NCBI GenBank assembly: GCA_011033025.1
Contig: WFMF01000014.1
Location: 186,001 to 250,000 of the forward strand
Source of the DNA: Beroe forskalii
Lineage: Eukaryota; Ctenophora; Nuda; Beroida; Beroidae
Direction: 5' to 3'
DNA: 64,000 nucleotides
The position numbers and the translations under genes were made by a program. Below are positions 10,930-21,321 of this stretch, piece by piece. Below the pieces are notes generated by a model that was not told where the DNA came from, ran no database searches, and worked only from the letters and a program-made list of their open reading frames with translations. Each line of letters begins with the position of its first letter. The first letter of the stretch is position 1.

Positions 10930-11016
10930 CTGTACTAAATTTAAATTGAATAAAGATATCTATATCTTTATTCAATTTCAAATTGAGTTATGTTCGAAAC
11001 CTTATCGAGTGTATAA

Positions 11017-11400
11017 GGGGCCATCCATAAACTTAAAGGACGTCCGCAAAATTTCGGCTCCCTCCCTCCCCCTTGTCCACAAACGTCCGCAACTTGAAAT
11101 ACCCCCCCCCTCTCAGGACGTCCGCATTTTCATTGAAAATCTTTTGTGTCATCATTTTCATGCCCTTTTTCTCAAATATTTTGACAAAACTTTATTATTC
11201 GACTCAATGTCGAAAATATAAGTCAAAATTTAAAAAAATCGACTATTTTCAAATGAAAAACTACTCAAATCGACCAAAATTTTCATAAATGCGGACGTCC
11301 GCATTTGACCAAACACCCCCTCCCCCTACGTCCGCAAACGTCCGCATTGGCCAGACTCCCCCCTCCCCCCTCTTTGCGGACGTCCTTTATGGATGGCCCC
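11017..11400. mobile_element. PIF/Harbinger-like MITE, copy 2
   Basis: Same ends as the copy at 8997. GGGGCCATCCATAAA is followed here by a 6-bp insertion and AGGACGTCCGCA, and the right end is TATGGATGGCCCC. TAA flanks both ends (11,014-11,016 and 11,401-11,403). Longer and diverged in the middle from copy 1; no coding region. Confidence 0.75.
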
Positions 11401-11574
11401 TAATATCAATTACTTACAACGGTTTTACGTAAAATGGTTTTATTTTGTATGTTAATGTTATTTTTAGATACTTTGAAACCTTCTGCTTTTGAATTTGATA
11501 TTCATATTGAAATTTGTCTTTTTATTCGACTCCCATATTTGATATTGTCGTACGATTTCCGGTCGGTCTCCCAT

Positions 11575-11905
11575 ATAAACGTTGTCTGACCATTATTTCG
11601 GCGGACGCGAAGCGCGCGCGCGCCCGCCGAAGGCGAAGGGGTCAGACAACGTCTGACAATATGAATGTAAACGGGAGCCTTCATAGTTCATCATCTATGA
11701 CTTGTTACTGCATGTTAAATGCTAAACACGTATACCCCTGTTATCGTATTCGTCGTGTTGCCCTAACCAGGACTCTGGTTACGCGCACGGAATGCGCGGC
11801 GCGGCAAGCGTTTCGCGACGCCCCTGGTTAGGGGAATCGTCGCGCGACGTGCTTCCTCAGAAGCGCGCGCGGCGCGTACACACAACTTATACCTATGCGG
11901 GCTTA
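11575..11905. repeat. CG-rich foldback repeats, first cluster
   Basis: GTTGTCTGAC (11,580) and GTCAGACAAC (11,640-11,650) bracket a GCGCGCGC hairpin with CGGCGGAC/GCCCGCCGAAG arms. A second unit follows with GCTAAACACGTATA (from about 11,720), CCTGGTTAGGGG and CTATGCGGGCTTAGG (about 11,897). The same landmarks recur at 12,100-12,615, 13,057-13,145 and 60,222-60,685. Confidence 0.7.
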
Positions 11906-12139
11906 GGATCCTATTTGAAAAATACTATGACCCTGGTCACAAGGTCGTTTTGTCTTTAAGGGCCGGTTAAAATGTTAAATAAAGGCCAATAAGGTACATA
12001 CATTTTATAGTTGTGCACAGGGATGGGAGAAATCTTGTCGTACGATGCATGACCCGCTGACGCGATGTATGACCAGCTGACGCGGCGCTGATTCTCGAGA
12101 GGGTCTGTCAACGTCAGACAAGAGAAATCCATCTATCAA

Positions 12140-12340
12140 CCCTTTGGGTTGCCCTAACCAGGGCCCTGGTTACGCGCTTCCCCTAACCAGGGGTGTCGCG
12201 AAACGGTTTAGCGCTTGCCGCGCCGCGCACTCCGTGCGCGTAACCAGGATCCTGGTTAGGGCAAGTTACGCGCACGGAGTGCGCGGCGCGGCAAGCGCTA
12301 AACCACCCCTGGTTAGGGGAATATTGTAGGATGTTACCCT
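12140..12340. repeat. Long perfect hairpin, CG-rich foldback family
   Basis: Two perfectly complementary 40-bp arms lie at 12,205-12,244 and 12,265-12,304. Outside them are a second pair of 16-bp arms (12,180-12,195 and 12,304-12,319, CCCCTAACCAGGGGTG). Between the main arms is an 18-bp palindrome, TAACCAGGATCCTGGTTA. The arms are almost pure G+C inside AT-rich surroundings. Direct landmarks (GTAGGATGTTACCCTACCCTC) follow at 12,327 and are repeated at 60,219. Confidence 0.85.
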
Positions 12341-12449
12341 ACCCTCGCTCGAGCGGCGCTATACTCATCATGACTACCTCATCACTAGCCTATACTCATC
12401 ACTAGCCTCATCACTACCTCATCATTTGGGAAAAATACATACATACCCC

Positions 12450-12615
12450 TTGCTAAACACGTATATCCCTGTTTGCATTGCGCGGCGCGCTTCCCCAGGG
12501 TAGCGCCGCGCGCGTACACACACCTATGCGGGCTTCGGCGGACGCGCGCGCTTCGCGCGCGCGCCCGCCGAAGGCGAAGGGGTCAGACAACGTCTGACAA
12601 TGCGGGCTTAGGAAA
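12450..12615. repeat. CG-rich foldback repeat, further copy
   Basis: Runs from GCTAAACACGTATATCCCTG through CACACACCTATGCGGGCTTC to GTCAGACAACGTCTGACAA. It has the CGGCGGACGCGCGCGC/GCGCGCGCCCGCCG inverted core. Same order of landmarks as the first cluster. Confidence 0.7.
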
Positions 12616-13460
12616 CATACCCCAACAAAAATATCCCAACCTCAACTCATCATTTCAAAATTTATGTTATGTTACTGAGCTACTCATTCAATATGAAAGG
12701 CTGAAGTGATGTCAATACTGCTAGGAAAGAGTCTTTTCCTAGCTTTGACGATAATGATAATAATATGTGTTCTTACTGATTATAATGTAAGTAAATGATC
12801 GGACTATAAATTATTTAATTGAAAAATGTGTACCAAAACTGATCTTTAAAGCCCCCTCCTGGTTAAATTTTACAACGAGTGATTGATGCAGTCAAAAGTT
12901 TGCCTCTAAGTGATGAGATCATCATTTGGCAAACCTCCATACATACTACCTCATCACTACCTCATCATTTCCAAAACATACATACATACATACCCAAGTG
13001 ATGAGCTCATTTCTGGATGGCCCCCGTAGGTTGCTATGAAATTTGGTTGGCTGATAATTCCTAAGCCCGCATAGTGCATGCAGCAGGCGCCGCTACTTCC
13101 TACGGGAAGCGCCCGCAGACAAGGGATATACGTGTTTAGCAAGGCTGATAAGCAGCAGAAGCTGGGTAAGGTTGGTAAAAAATTGGCAGACTGAAGGGCA
13201 CTGGAAAGTGGGGCTATTCGAGATGAGAGAGTGGGAAAATGGAGGATTGGAGATTGAATAAGGTTGAATTGGGTTGATGGGGAGGTTATAGGATGAGCTT
13301 ACTGCTTAGTTTATCTTTTTGGTCAGAAAAGCTGATTGCCCTACAGGTGAAAGGTTTAGGTCAAACCAACCAAGAGTGAGACAATTAATTCAGGTCGTCA
13401 GGCCTAGATCCTGCATTTTCTGCTCAACAGGAGTACCTGTACCTCTCTGGAGCATTGCTT
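12616..13460. other. Non-coding, with an inverted fragment of the CG-rich repeat
   Basis: CTCATCACTACCTCATCATT motifs recur at 12,410 and 12,950. The stretch 13,057-13,145 is a reversed fragment of the CG-rich foldback repeat (CCTAAGCCCGCATAG ... GGGATATACGTGTTTAGCAA). No gene seen. Confidence 0.55.
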
Positions 13461-13465
13461 GTTGT

Positions 13466-13760
13466 ATGCCACCAATCATGCCACCAATCATGCCACCAAT
13501 CATGCCACCAATCATCTAAGCTTCATCCCCCCCCTAAGAAAAGGGGGGGGGGATGAAGATTTTGGGTCAGATAAGGTAGGTGGGGGGTTGCCCTAATTTC
13601 AACGATTCTGGGGGGACTTGGACTGGAGGGGGGAGTGAAAAAATTAAGGGGGGGGATTGGGATCTGGCAGAAGAATTTCAAAATTTGAGATGAAAATCCT
13701 ATTTCCGTGAGAAAAATTTTTTCTGACCCTCTGGCTTCTGGGGGCTGCGCCCCCAGACCC
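13466..13760. repeat. CATGCCACCAAT tandem repeat, C/G hairpin and G-rich block
   Basis: Four ATGCCACCAATC units (13,466-13,516) are followed by a hairpin CTTCATCCCCCCCC/GGGGGGGGGGATGAAG (13,521-13,558). A G-run-rich block and CTGGGGGCTGCGCCCCCAG (about 13,736-13,757), itself a palindrome, come next. The same CATGCCACCAAT and AAAAAATT-G-run-ATTGG motifs reappear at 19,050-19,226 on the other side of LINE A. Confidence 0.65.
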
Positions 13761-13974
13761 CCGCTATCTTTTTGTAAGACTGCCAAATAACTACAATACT
13801 TCAATTCCCTGCCATTTTAATATTGTGTTGACAATATCCCTGAGACTTGCTTTCATGCCATGATTCCCTTACAAGAGTCACTTCATAGCTTTAATTATAT
13901 TCAAGGATTAATTTACATTAAAATTTAACTTTATTACCATTTTAGTCATGAGCAATATTATATGTTAAAACCCA

Positions 13975-14780
13975 ACATTCAGACAGCTAGCACCATATTA
14001 CCTTAATTCAACTTTGATTTGTGGTGATTCAAATACTCAGAACCTCAAGTTTGGGGCAGGCCGGAACACATTTGGTGTTTGGATGCCTGGCTGTAGAGTC
14101 AAGGCTGGAAGAATTGATGAGATTCCTGGACCTGATGAGCTGGATTATCCCTATCGTAACTTAGTAATACACTGTGGGATAAATGATCTTAGAACCAATA
14201 ATCATCTTCCCATTCCAGTCCTCATTGAAAAACTTGAGAACAAATGTCTTGCCCTACATTCTAAATTCCCAGAAATGAAAATTCTCATCAGTCTACTCCT
14301 TCCTACCAAGGATGCTGGTCTCAATTCAATTGTACATGAATTCAACAAGAGAATCTTCAACCTGGTCAGTAAGCATGGAAATATGTGTACCATTTCACAC
14401 CAAAATCTGGCAAATAGCAGAGGCTTATTGTCTCATGATTTAGGTCGCCACCATCAAGATGGAGCAGCCAAGGTTTTTGACACTGTCCATCTGGGATCTA
14501 AAGGTATTTCAATTTTCTGTTCAAATATCAAAACAGCATCATCAAGAAGAAAACTGACAGGAAGTCAAATGATGAATATATCAGAACTAATCACCCTGCT
14601 ACCAGTAAGTCAGTGAACACAGGTTACCAGTTTTGGAATCCCCACCCTGAATACAGACCCAGTAATCGCCCTCTAGCAGCTCACCCTTACCCATGGACAG
14701 GAAATCATCAAGATAGCTTTCCTGTGGGAGGTCTTCAAAACTTTAAACCAAATGATTTGAACAATGGCTATCAACCATAG
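13975..14780 (+). pseudogene. LINE A ORF1 remnant: SGNH/GDSL esterase domain
   Basis: Starts with the tail of the AlkB domain (FRQLAPYYLNS). It continues into an SGNH hydrolase: block I CGDSN with the nucleophile Ser, block III GINDL, block V DTVHLG with the Asp-His pair. SGNH esterases in CR1-like ORF1 proteins are known; their role in retrotransposition is unclear. One missing A near 14,530, compared with element B, throws the frame off, so the open frame ends at 14,616 and not at the 14,778 stop. Intact coding would end NDLNNGYQP, overlapping the ORF2 start. Confidence 0.85.
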
Positions 14781-17700
14781 TATAACCATGACAACTAGAC
14801 GTGAACCTTGTGGGAACTGCTGCAAAGAAATTTATACTCATCATAAAATCTTGACATGTTCATCATGCAACTTAATTTTACATTACAAGTGTGGCAAAAA
14901 TTCCTTTGAATATGACCAAACAATTGATCAATGGCTCTGCCTGGACTGTCATGCAGGAAAATTGGTCACTTATTCTCCATTCAATTCTCTGAGTTTTAAT
15001 AAATATAATCCTGATGACCCTGAAGCTTATGTAGAGATTGAGAAAATAAAAGCTTGTCTAAAAGGATGCAAAGTTATTCCCAACAAATTGGCAAATAGTA
15101 AGAATTTTGGGTTTGATAAAAAGCCTTTGGCCATTTTTTCCAACAACATTGATGGAATGTCACAAAATTTTGACACCTTACTGGCCAAGCTATCCCTTCT
15201 TAGTAATCAATTTGACATTCTTGCAGTAACTGAAACCAATATCAACGAAATCCATAAAAACCTTTATAAAATTCCTGGCTATGATTCCATTTTCAGTTCA
15301 AAATATCCAAATAAGCATAAAGGGAGTGGAATAGGCATTTATTTCAATAAAAGTTTTGCAGGAAATATTATTGATGAGCTTACGATGATAGGCCCTGATA
15401 TTGAAACACTTTTCTTAAAAATGTATCACAAAGGTAAACAGTTCAACTTTGGTGTAGTCTATAGACCTCCCAGTGGCAACTTAAAAAACTTTTACCAACA
15501 ACTTGAAAGAATTTTTAATATGTTATCCAACAAAGCAGCAGATAACAATTCGATTGTATGTGGAGACTTTAATGTTAATTTGTTAAAAAACGACTGTAAC
15601 AAAACTAAATTTGAGAATGTATTTTTTGGCAACTGTTTCATACCAACTATATCACTTCCCACCCATGAAAAACCTGGATGTGACCCTTCATGTATTGATA
15701 ATATTTTTGTTTCAGATGTTGATAATGTTCTAGGTTCTGGTTTGCTACCTGATGTTAAAGTGTCACACCATTACCCAACTATTTGTTTTTATGACATATT
15801 TGACAATGATAATCAAGCTGATAATGTCAATGATAGTGATAACTGTTCTCTGCCACATTATGACTATTGCGAAACTCATATCATTGAATTCAATTCCAAA
15901 CTTTCTGAAAAGCTTTCTATGGACAATTTTAGTGCTGATGAATTAGGTTTTGAAAAATTTATTGATTGCATCAACAACACAATAGAAGACTGTTTCAAAG
16001 TAAATCCACAAAGTTTGAAAAAGTCAAAGCGTAATCGGATAGAGAATCCTTGGATCACAAATGGCCTCATTAACTCAATCAACTATAAAAATTTTCTGTA
16101 CGAAAAATGGAGAAAAAGTAAAAACAAGGGAAGTAAAATGGGGGATTCTGAACTTTATGATAAATACAAAAACTACCGAAAGAAGTTAAGAACTTTAATC
16201 AAAGCTGCTAAACATATGTTTTATTCTAAGAAATTTGACAATTGCCATGGCAATAGTAAAAAAACATGGGAATTAATCAACGAACTCAGGGGAAAAAGTA
16301 TATCTAAATCCAAGTCCTCCTTTCTCGTTAATGGAGAATTGGTTAAGGATAGAAGAGTTATAGCAAATGAATTTAATAAATATTTTGCATCAGTTGCTCA
16401 TGACTTGAATAAAAATGCTTTAAGACCAGAAAATCTTCCAATATCCCCTATTCCTGACTTCTCAACTTATATCAGTGACAGAGTAAATGACAGCCTATTC
16501 TTTGAACCATGTTCACCAGTTGAAATAGAAAAATCATTAACGAATTAGAAAATGGCAAAGCTAGTGATATACCTGTAAGAATTCTCAAGAATTGCATATC
16601 AATTATTAATCCCCATTTGACAAAATTCTACAACAATTTCATTGAATTAGGTATATTTCCAAATATCCTCAAGATTGGCCATAACTCCTGTGTTTAAAAA
16701 GACAATATACAATTGTTCAAAAATTATAGGCCTGTTTCAATGCTACCTTGCTTTGGAAAAATTCTGGAGAAGATCATCTACTCGTTTATATAGTTTTGTT
16801 ACCTCAAAAAATATCTTATATGAAAACCAATATGGTTTCCGTAGTCACCACTCAACCTCACATGCGGTGAACTACTCAGTTGATAAAATAAATGTTAACA
16901 TAGAGAATAAAAACCATGTACTTGGCATATTTATAGATCTAAGTAAAGCATTTGATACCATTTGTCATGATAAACTCCTTGTAAAACTGGAAAATTATGG
17001 CATCAGAGGTACACCACTGAATCTCTTAAAAAGTTACATGACTAATAGGCAACAACTAACTAACTATGATTCTGTTAAATCTGATTTACTGCCTGTTATA
17101 TATGGTGTCCCTCAGGGATCTGTTCTAGGACCATTGCTTTTCATTCTTTATATAAATGATATAGTCAATTGTACTAAACTTGGACACTTTGTAATGTTCG
17201 CTGATGATACAAATATATTTGTTAGTGGAAGTACTGAAGAAGAAGCTTATTCCAAGGCCAATGAGGTGCTTAGAAATGTAAATTTGTATATGATAAATAA
17301 TCAAATGCATGTTAACATTGAAAAGTGTGTGTACATGCATTTTAGACCAAGGCTTAATCACCATGAACAAAAAACTTGTGCCAGAACCAAAATTAGTGGT
17401 TTTGATCACAAACTATTCCTGAACAATAACAAAATCAAAAAACAAATAGAGCACGATACCTAGGAGTTATCATAGATGAAAACTTGAATTGGGAAAGTCA
17501 TCTTGAACATTTGGAACAAAAATTAAACAGTTCAATTATCACAATCAAAAGAATCAGAAAATTCATCCCCCAAGAGCATTTCAATAAACTCTATCACTCA
17601 CTCTTCATATCACACCTAACTTATGGGATATCAGCTTGGGGTTCTGTATCCAATAATAAATTGAAGCCTATATTCAATATCCAAAAGAGATGTTTACGCT

Positions 17701-18212
17701 TGCTATATGGAAAACAATTGAACTTTGATCATGCTGAATTCTATAAAACTTGTGCTAGAACTAGATCAATTGATGAACAATTAGCTCCTAAAGAATATGT
17801 GCTAGAACATACCAAACCTCTATTCACCGAGTTAAAATTCCTAACTGTCCATAATCTACACAAACTTTTCTTACTAAATGAAATTTTTAAAATTAGAAAA
17901 TATAGATATCCAATTCCTTTATATACACTACTCAAAAACTCACCCCAATCAACAAGAAATAATCGAAAAAATAGTATTGTTGTACCAGATTATAACCTTC
18001 ATTCTTCTAGACAACAATTTCTGTACTTTGGCTCCCATGTATGGAATAAATTCAATGATAAAACTGGTCAGTGTGGTACAAACTTTCTCTCTGACCTCTC
18101 CACATCAACCTTTGTTGCAAAAAAGAAGTTCAAAAAATTTATTTTTGACCTTCAGTCATCAGGACATATTGAGCTCTGGGAGAATCGTAACCAAAATTTT
18201 GAATTGCTTTGA
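14764..18212 (+). pseudogene. LINE A ORF2: PHD-like finger, APE endonuclease, reverse transcriptase (frameshifted)
   Basis: The N-terminus has a C4HC3 zinc finger (CGNC, CSSC, HYKC, CLDC). Next is an apurinic-type endonuclease: SNNIDGM, TETN, VCGDFNVN, SHHYPT. The reverse transcriptase follows: RPVSMLPCFGKILE, FIDLSKAFDT, GVPQGSVLGPLLF and FADD. The C-terminal domain ends QNFELL. The protein would nick DNA and copy the element RNA into it. The frame breaks near 16,530, 16,690, 16,785 and 17,440; element B has one or two more bases at each of these places, so sequencing error or recent decay are both possible. The RT resembles the CR1/Rex1 group by eye. Confidence 0.9.
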
Positions 18213-18920
18213 TTCAACCTCAGTTCTTGTGACGTTAAAGTTGCTCAAATAAAGTAGAAACTCAAAAGATATATTATTTATACATTCTGCAGCAGTTCTT
18301 AGATGCCTTCACTTTACCTCAAACCCAATATGGATTTAAAATATTCGTTATGATACACAGAATGAAAATTTTGAAATCTTACTAATGTTATCTTGCATAG
18401 AATGGACATGTATGTTATTTGTATTTTTAACTTATTAATTGTAACTTATTAATTTCAACTAATATATTGATTTTATCAAAGTGAAATTGTTTTTGACTCA
18501 CAGCAAGTAGGTAAATTTCTTTTTGTAAATTCTTATTGAATCTATTGCTGTTGTACCAAGGGTGGTACCCAAGTACCCACAAGTATTTCCTGTAGCCGCA
18601 ACAAAATCCAATTACCGTGATCAATTGCAATACATTTTCCTTAGTTTTTATTCCTGCTTGGTTTGTTTTGTAATGGGTGTTTTTAATTAAATAGTATTTC
18701 ACTATAATGGTTATGCAGCTTGTTAGGATATCCTGACTTTACTTTATTTTATTATTTCAGTTTTTAAATTATTATATCAGTATATTATGTTCATATTAAT
18801 TTAATCTAAATCACAATTGTCATATGACCAGAAAGAATTCAACTGTTCAAATTATGGTGTAATGTGCTACTAAATATAAACTTATTTGTTTTATTAAAAA
18901 ACTTATTTGTTTTATTAAAA

Positions 18921-20790
18921 TTGACTAAATTTCTTGTCTGTCAGCCACATATCATAGTTTACATACTTTCATCTTCTTATAAAGTTTTTAGTTTCGATTG
19001 ATTCTAGTGTAAACATTTCAATGAACATATCTTAGAAAGTTGTCTAAGTTTTTGGTGGGGGGTTGGTCGAATTTTTGAAATTCAGGGGGCGGGTGGCCAA
19101 AAGGGGGGGATTGAGGATTTTGAAAATTCAGGGGGGAGGTTTTGTCAAGGGGGGAGTTAAAAAATTCAGGGGGGGGATTGGACCCAGGATGAAGCTATGC
19201 AATCATGCCACCAATCATGCCACTTCAATATACTCTGTAGCTATTCACCCACATGGCACTGCTCTGCCATGAGGTTATTTAAACTCACCCACAACATGAT
19301 GGCCCCTTATGTTGTAATAAACTGACTTATTTAATTTCATTGATCAGTATCTTCTTTGTAGAACAAATACAGTCATCTTTGTTGTCAAGTCACAGAACTC
19401 TCCAACAGCTGCAACCATAGTCTTTGATGGGATCCATAAAAAATGCCCTTCAAGTTGAGTAGGTCTCAGATACCAATTCGTCCAATTGTTATAGATGCCA
19501 TTTAGTAGAGGAGAGGGGTGTGAGGTGTCACAGTCCCAATTGTCCCAAACTCAAAAAAGTGAATTGGGACAGGGAGGATTGGGATATTTGGTTCAAATGG
19601 GACATTGGGACAAATGGGACAGAGAAAATGGAAAGAATGGGACTCAAAGAGTGAATGCAGACTGGGACAATTGGGACAATTGGGACAAATGAAACAGAAA
19701 AAAATGGGACCCTAAAAGTGAATTGGAAAAGGGACAAATGTGACATTTGCAACAAATGGGACATTTGGGACAAAAGTGACAGAGACAACTGGGGTTCAAA
19801 TGATTGTGTTTTTGAGCAGCAGTTAGTGTTTTTTGGAGGCTAATGGAGTCTAATTTATCAGTAGAGCTGAGTGGAGGCTGGATAAAGGCTAATGGAGGTT
19901 AATTAACAACCACAGTGGAGACTATTAAAAAAAATTAGTGTCATGTAACCTTTAGCCTCTATGGAAGCTTATCCTCAGGATGAGCCTCCTCCCAGCCTCC
20001 ATGGTGGCTAATGGAGGCTAATTTCAGACCATAACCTGACTTCGTGCTGAACCTGGCCTTAGCTGTCCATTAACGACTGTATAAGTGAACATCTGAGGCC
20101 CTGCTTGCTATTTCTTGACTTTTTCCCTCACTAGCCTTTTGATCCCATGGAAACCCATTGCTTATCCTTGCCTAAGTCCCAGGCTGAACCTTACCTGACT
20201 CCAGGGAATCATATGTGACTCCCTGGTGATACTTGGCTATCCCTTGACCTGTAATCACTGACTCTATTGGTGCAAAACACCTCGTTAATCTCAGATGAAA
20301 CTGTCACTAGATTGAACTTTACTAGCCCTGAGCCCTGAGTAACCCCCTGTTTTACTGGTACTTGATAGTTTGCTGGGGCTCTATGTCCTTATTTCAGCAC
20401 TGAGTGGCCTCCTGGCCCCTGGTGATTCAAGTCTGACTCTTTGATTACGCCCTGTTTATCAAATCTGCCAGACCTGCAGCAACACTTGCATACTTGCATA
20501 GTACCTACTTCGCTGATAGTTCACTGAAACAATGCCTAGTACATACTGATCATGTCATAGAATACACCATGAATTTAGAAAAAACAAAAAACCCTAAAAA
20601 ACAAGGCCTACTGAACTCTACTTTTCACTTTTCAGATTCTTGGGCTAGGTTTTTTTTGTTTTTTGTTATTTTGGGCTTCATCCCCCACCTTTTAGTATTG
20701 ACAGAAAAATTTTATTAAATTATCACTTATGCTGGAGTGAACTGGATTGGATATATTAGTTTGATTTCTCATTCTTTCTGAGATAGCAAT
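18921..20790. other. Intergenic region between LINE A and calcineurin B, with minisatellites
   Basis: 19,050-19,226 is a G-run repeat ending in CATGCCACCAAT copies. 19,545-19,790 is a minisatellite of TGGGACAAT/TGGGACAAA units. 19,840-20,030 repeats TAATGGAGGCT. 20,040-20,460 is low-complexity CCTGACT/CTTGACC sequence. A short open frame at 20,494-20,718 has no recognisable product. Confidence 0.65.
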
Positions 20791-21321
20791 ATGGGTAATG
20801 AACAGTCACTACCACATGACCTGGTTTTGTCATCTCAGTTCAGTGAAGAAGAATTAAGGAGGCTTGGTAAAAGGTTCAAAAAACTTGATATTGACAAAAG
20901 TGGAACTATATCATCAGAAGAATTTATGTCCTTACCAGAGCTACAACAAAATCCTCTTGTGAAAAGAGTAATAGATTTGTTTGACACAGATCGTAATGGT
21001 GAAATCGATTTCAAAGAGTTTGTACAAGGGTTATCACAATTTACAGTGAAGGGTGCTGACAAAGTTTCAAAACTAAAGTTTGCATTTAAAGTCTATGACA
21101 TTGACCAAGATGGATATATTAGTAATGGGGAACTATTTCAAGTCCTCAAGATGATGGTGGGTACTAACTTGAAGGATGTTCAGTTGCAGCAAATTGTTGA
21201 CAAGACTATTCTTTTTGCTGATACAGATTGTGATGGTAAGATATCCTTTGAGGAATTTGTTGCAATGGTTGGCAACAATACTGACTTTCACAATCGAATG
21301 GTTGTTGATGCTGATGTCTAA
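20791..21321 (+). CDS. PPP3R1-like: Calcineurin subunit B, intronless copy
   Basis: A 176-residue protein, the usual length of calcineurin B. It is the Ca2+-binding regulatory subunit that docks on calcineurin A and activates this Ser/Thr phosphatase. MGNE at the start is the N-myristoylation signal. Four complete EF-hand loops begin at Asp33, Asp65, Asp103 and Asp144, each with D-x-D-x-S/N/D-G and a closing Glu at position 12. [26 protein letters not shown] and LQQIVDKTI are nearly identical to the vertebrate protein. The tail is MVVDADV. There is no intron across the whole coding region, unlike most animal PPP3R1 genes, so it may be a retrocopy; the frame is intact and the sequence conserved, which suggests function. 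No poly(A) tract or target duplication is visible. Confidence 0.95.
   Translation: MGNEQSLPHDLVLSSQFSEEELRRLGKRFKKLDIDKSGTISSEEFMSLPELQQNPLVKRVIDLFDTDRNGEIDFKEFVQGLSQFTVKGADKVSKLKFAFKVYDIDQDGYISNGELFQVLKMMVGTNLKDVQLQQIVDKTILFADTDCDGKISFEEFVAMVGNNTDFHNRMVVDADV

Larger units (their letters stand above)
13975..18920 (+). mobile_element. LINE element A (CR1/Rex1-like, AlkB-LINE family), 5'-truncated
   Basis: From ACATTCAGACAGCTAGC onward it matches element B at 35,563 almost base for base. It therefore begins inside the last codons of the AlkB domain, a 5' truncation typical of target-primed reverse transcription. It carries the SGNH esterase end of ORF1, then ORF2 with PHD-like finger, endonuclease and reverse transcriptase, then a 700-bp 3' UTR ending in ACTTATTTGTTTTATTAAA repeats. 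Nearly all differences from B are single-base homopolymer indels. A clear target-site duplication was not found. Confidence 0.92.

Noticed and set aside
11502-12709. Arg/Ala-rich open frames in the CG-rich region
   Set aside because: They lie in hairpin repeats with near pure G+C and show no conserved domain.
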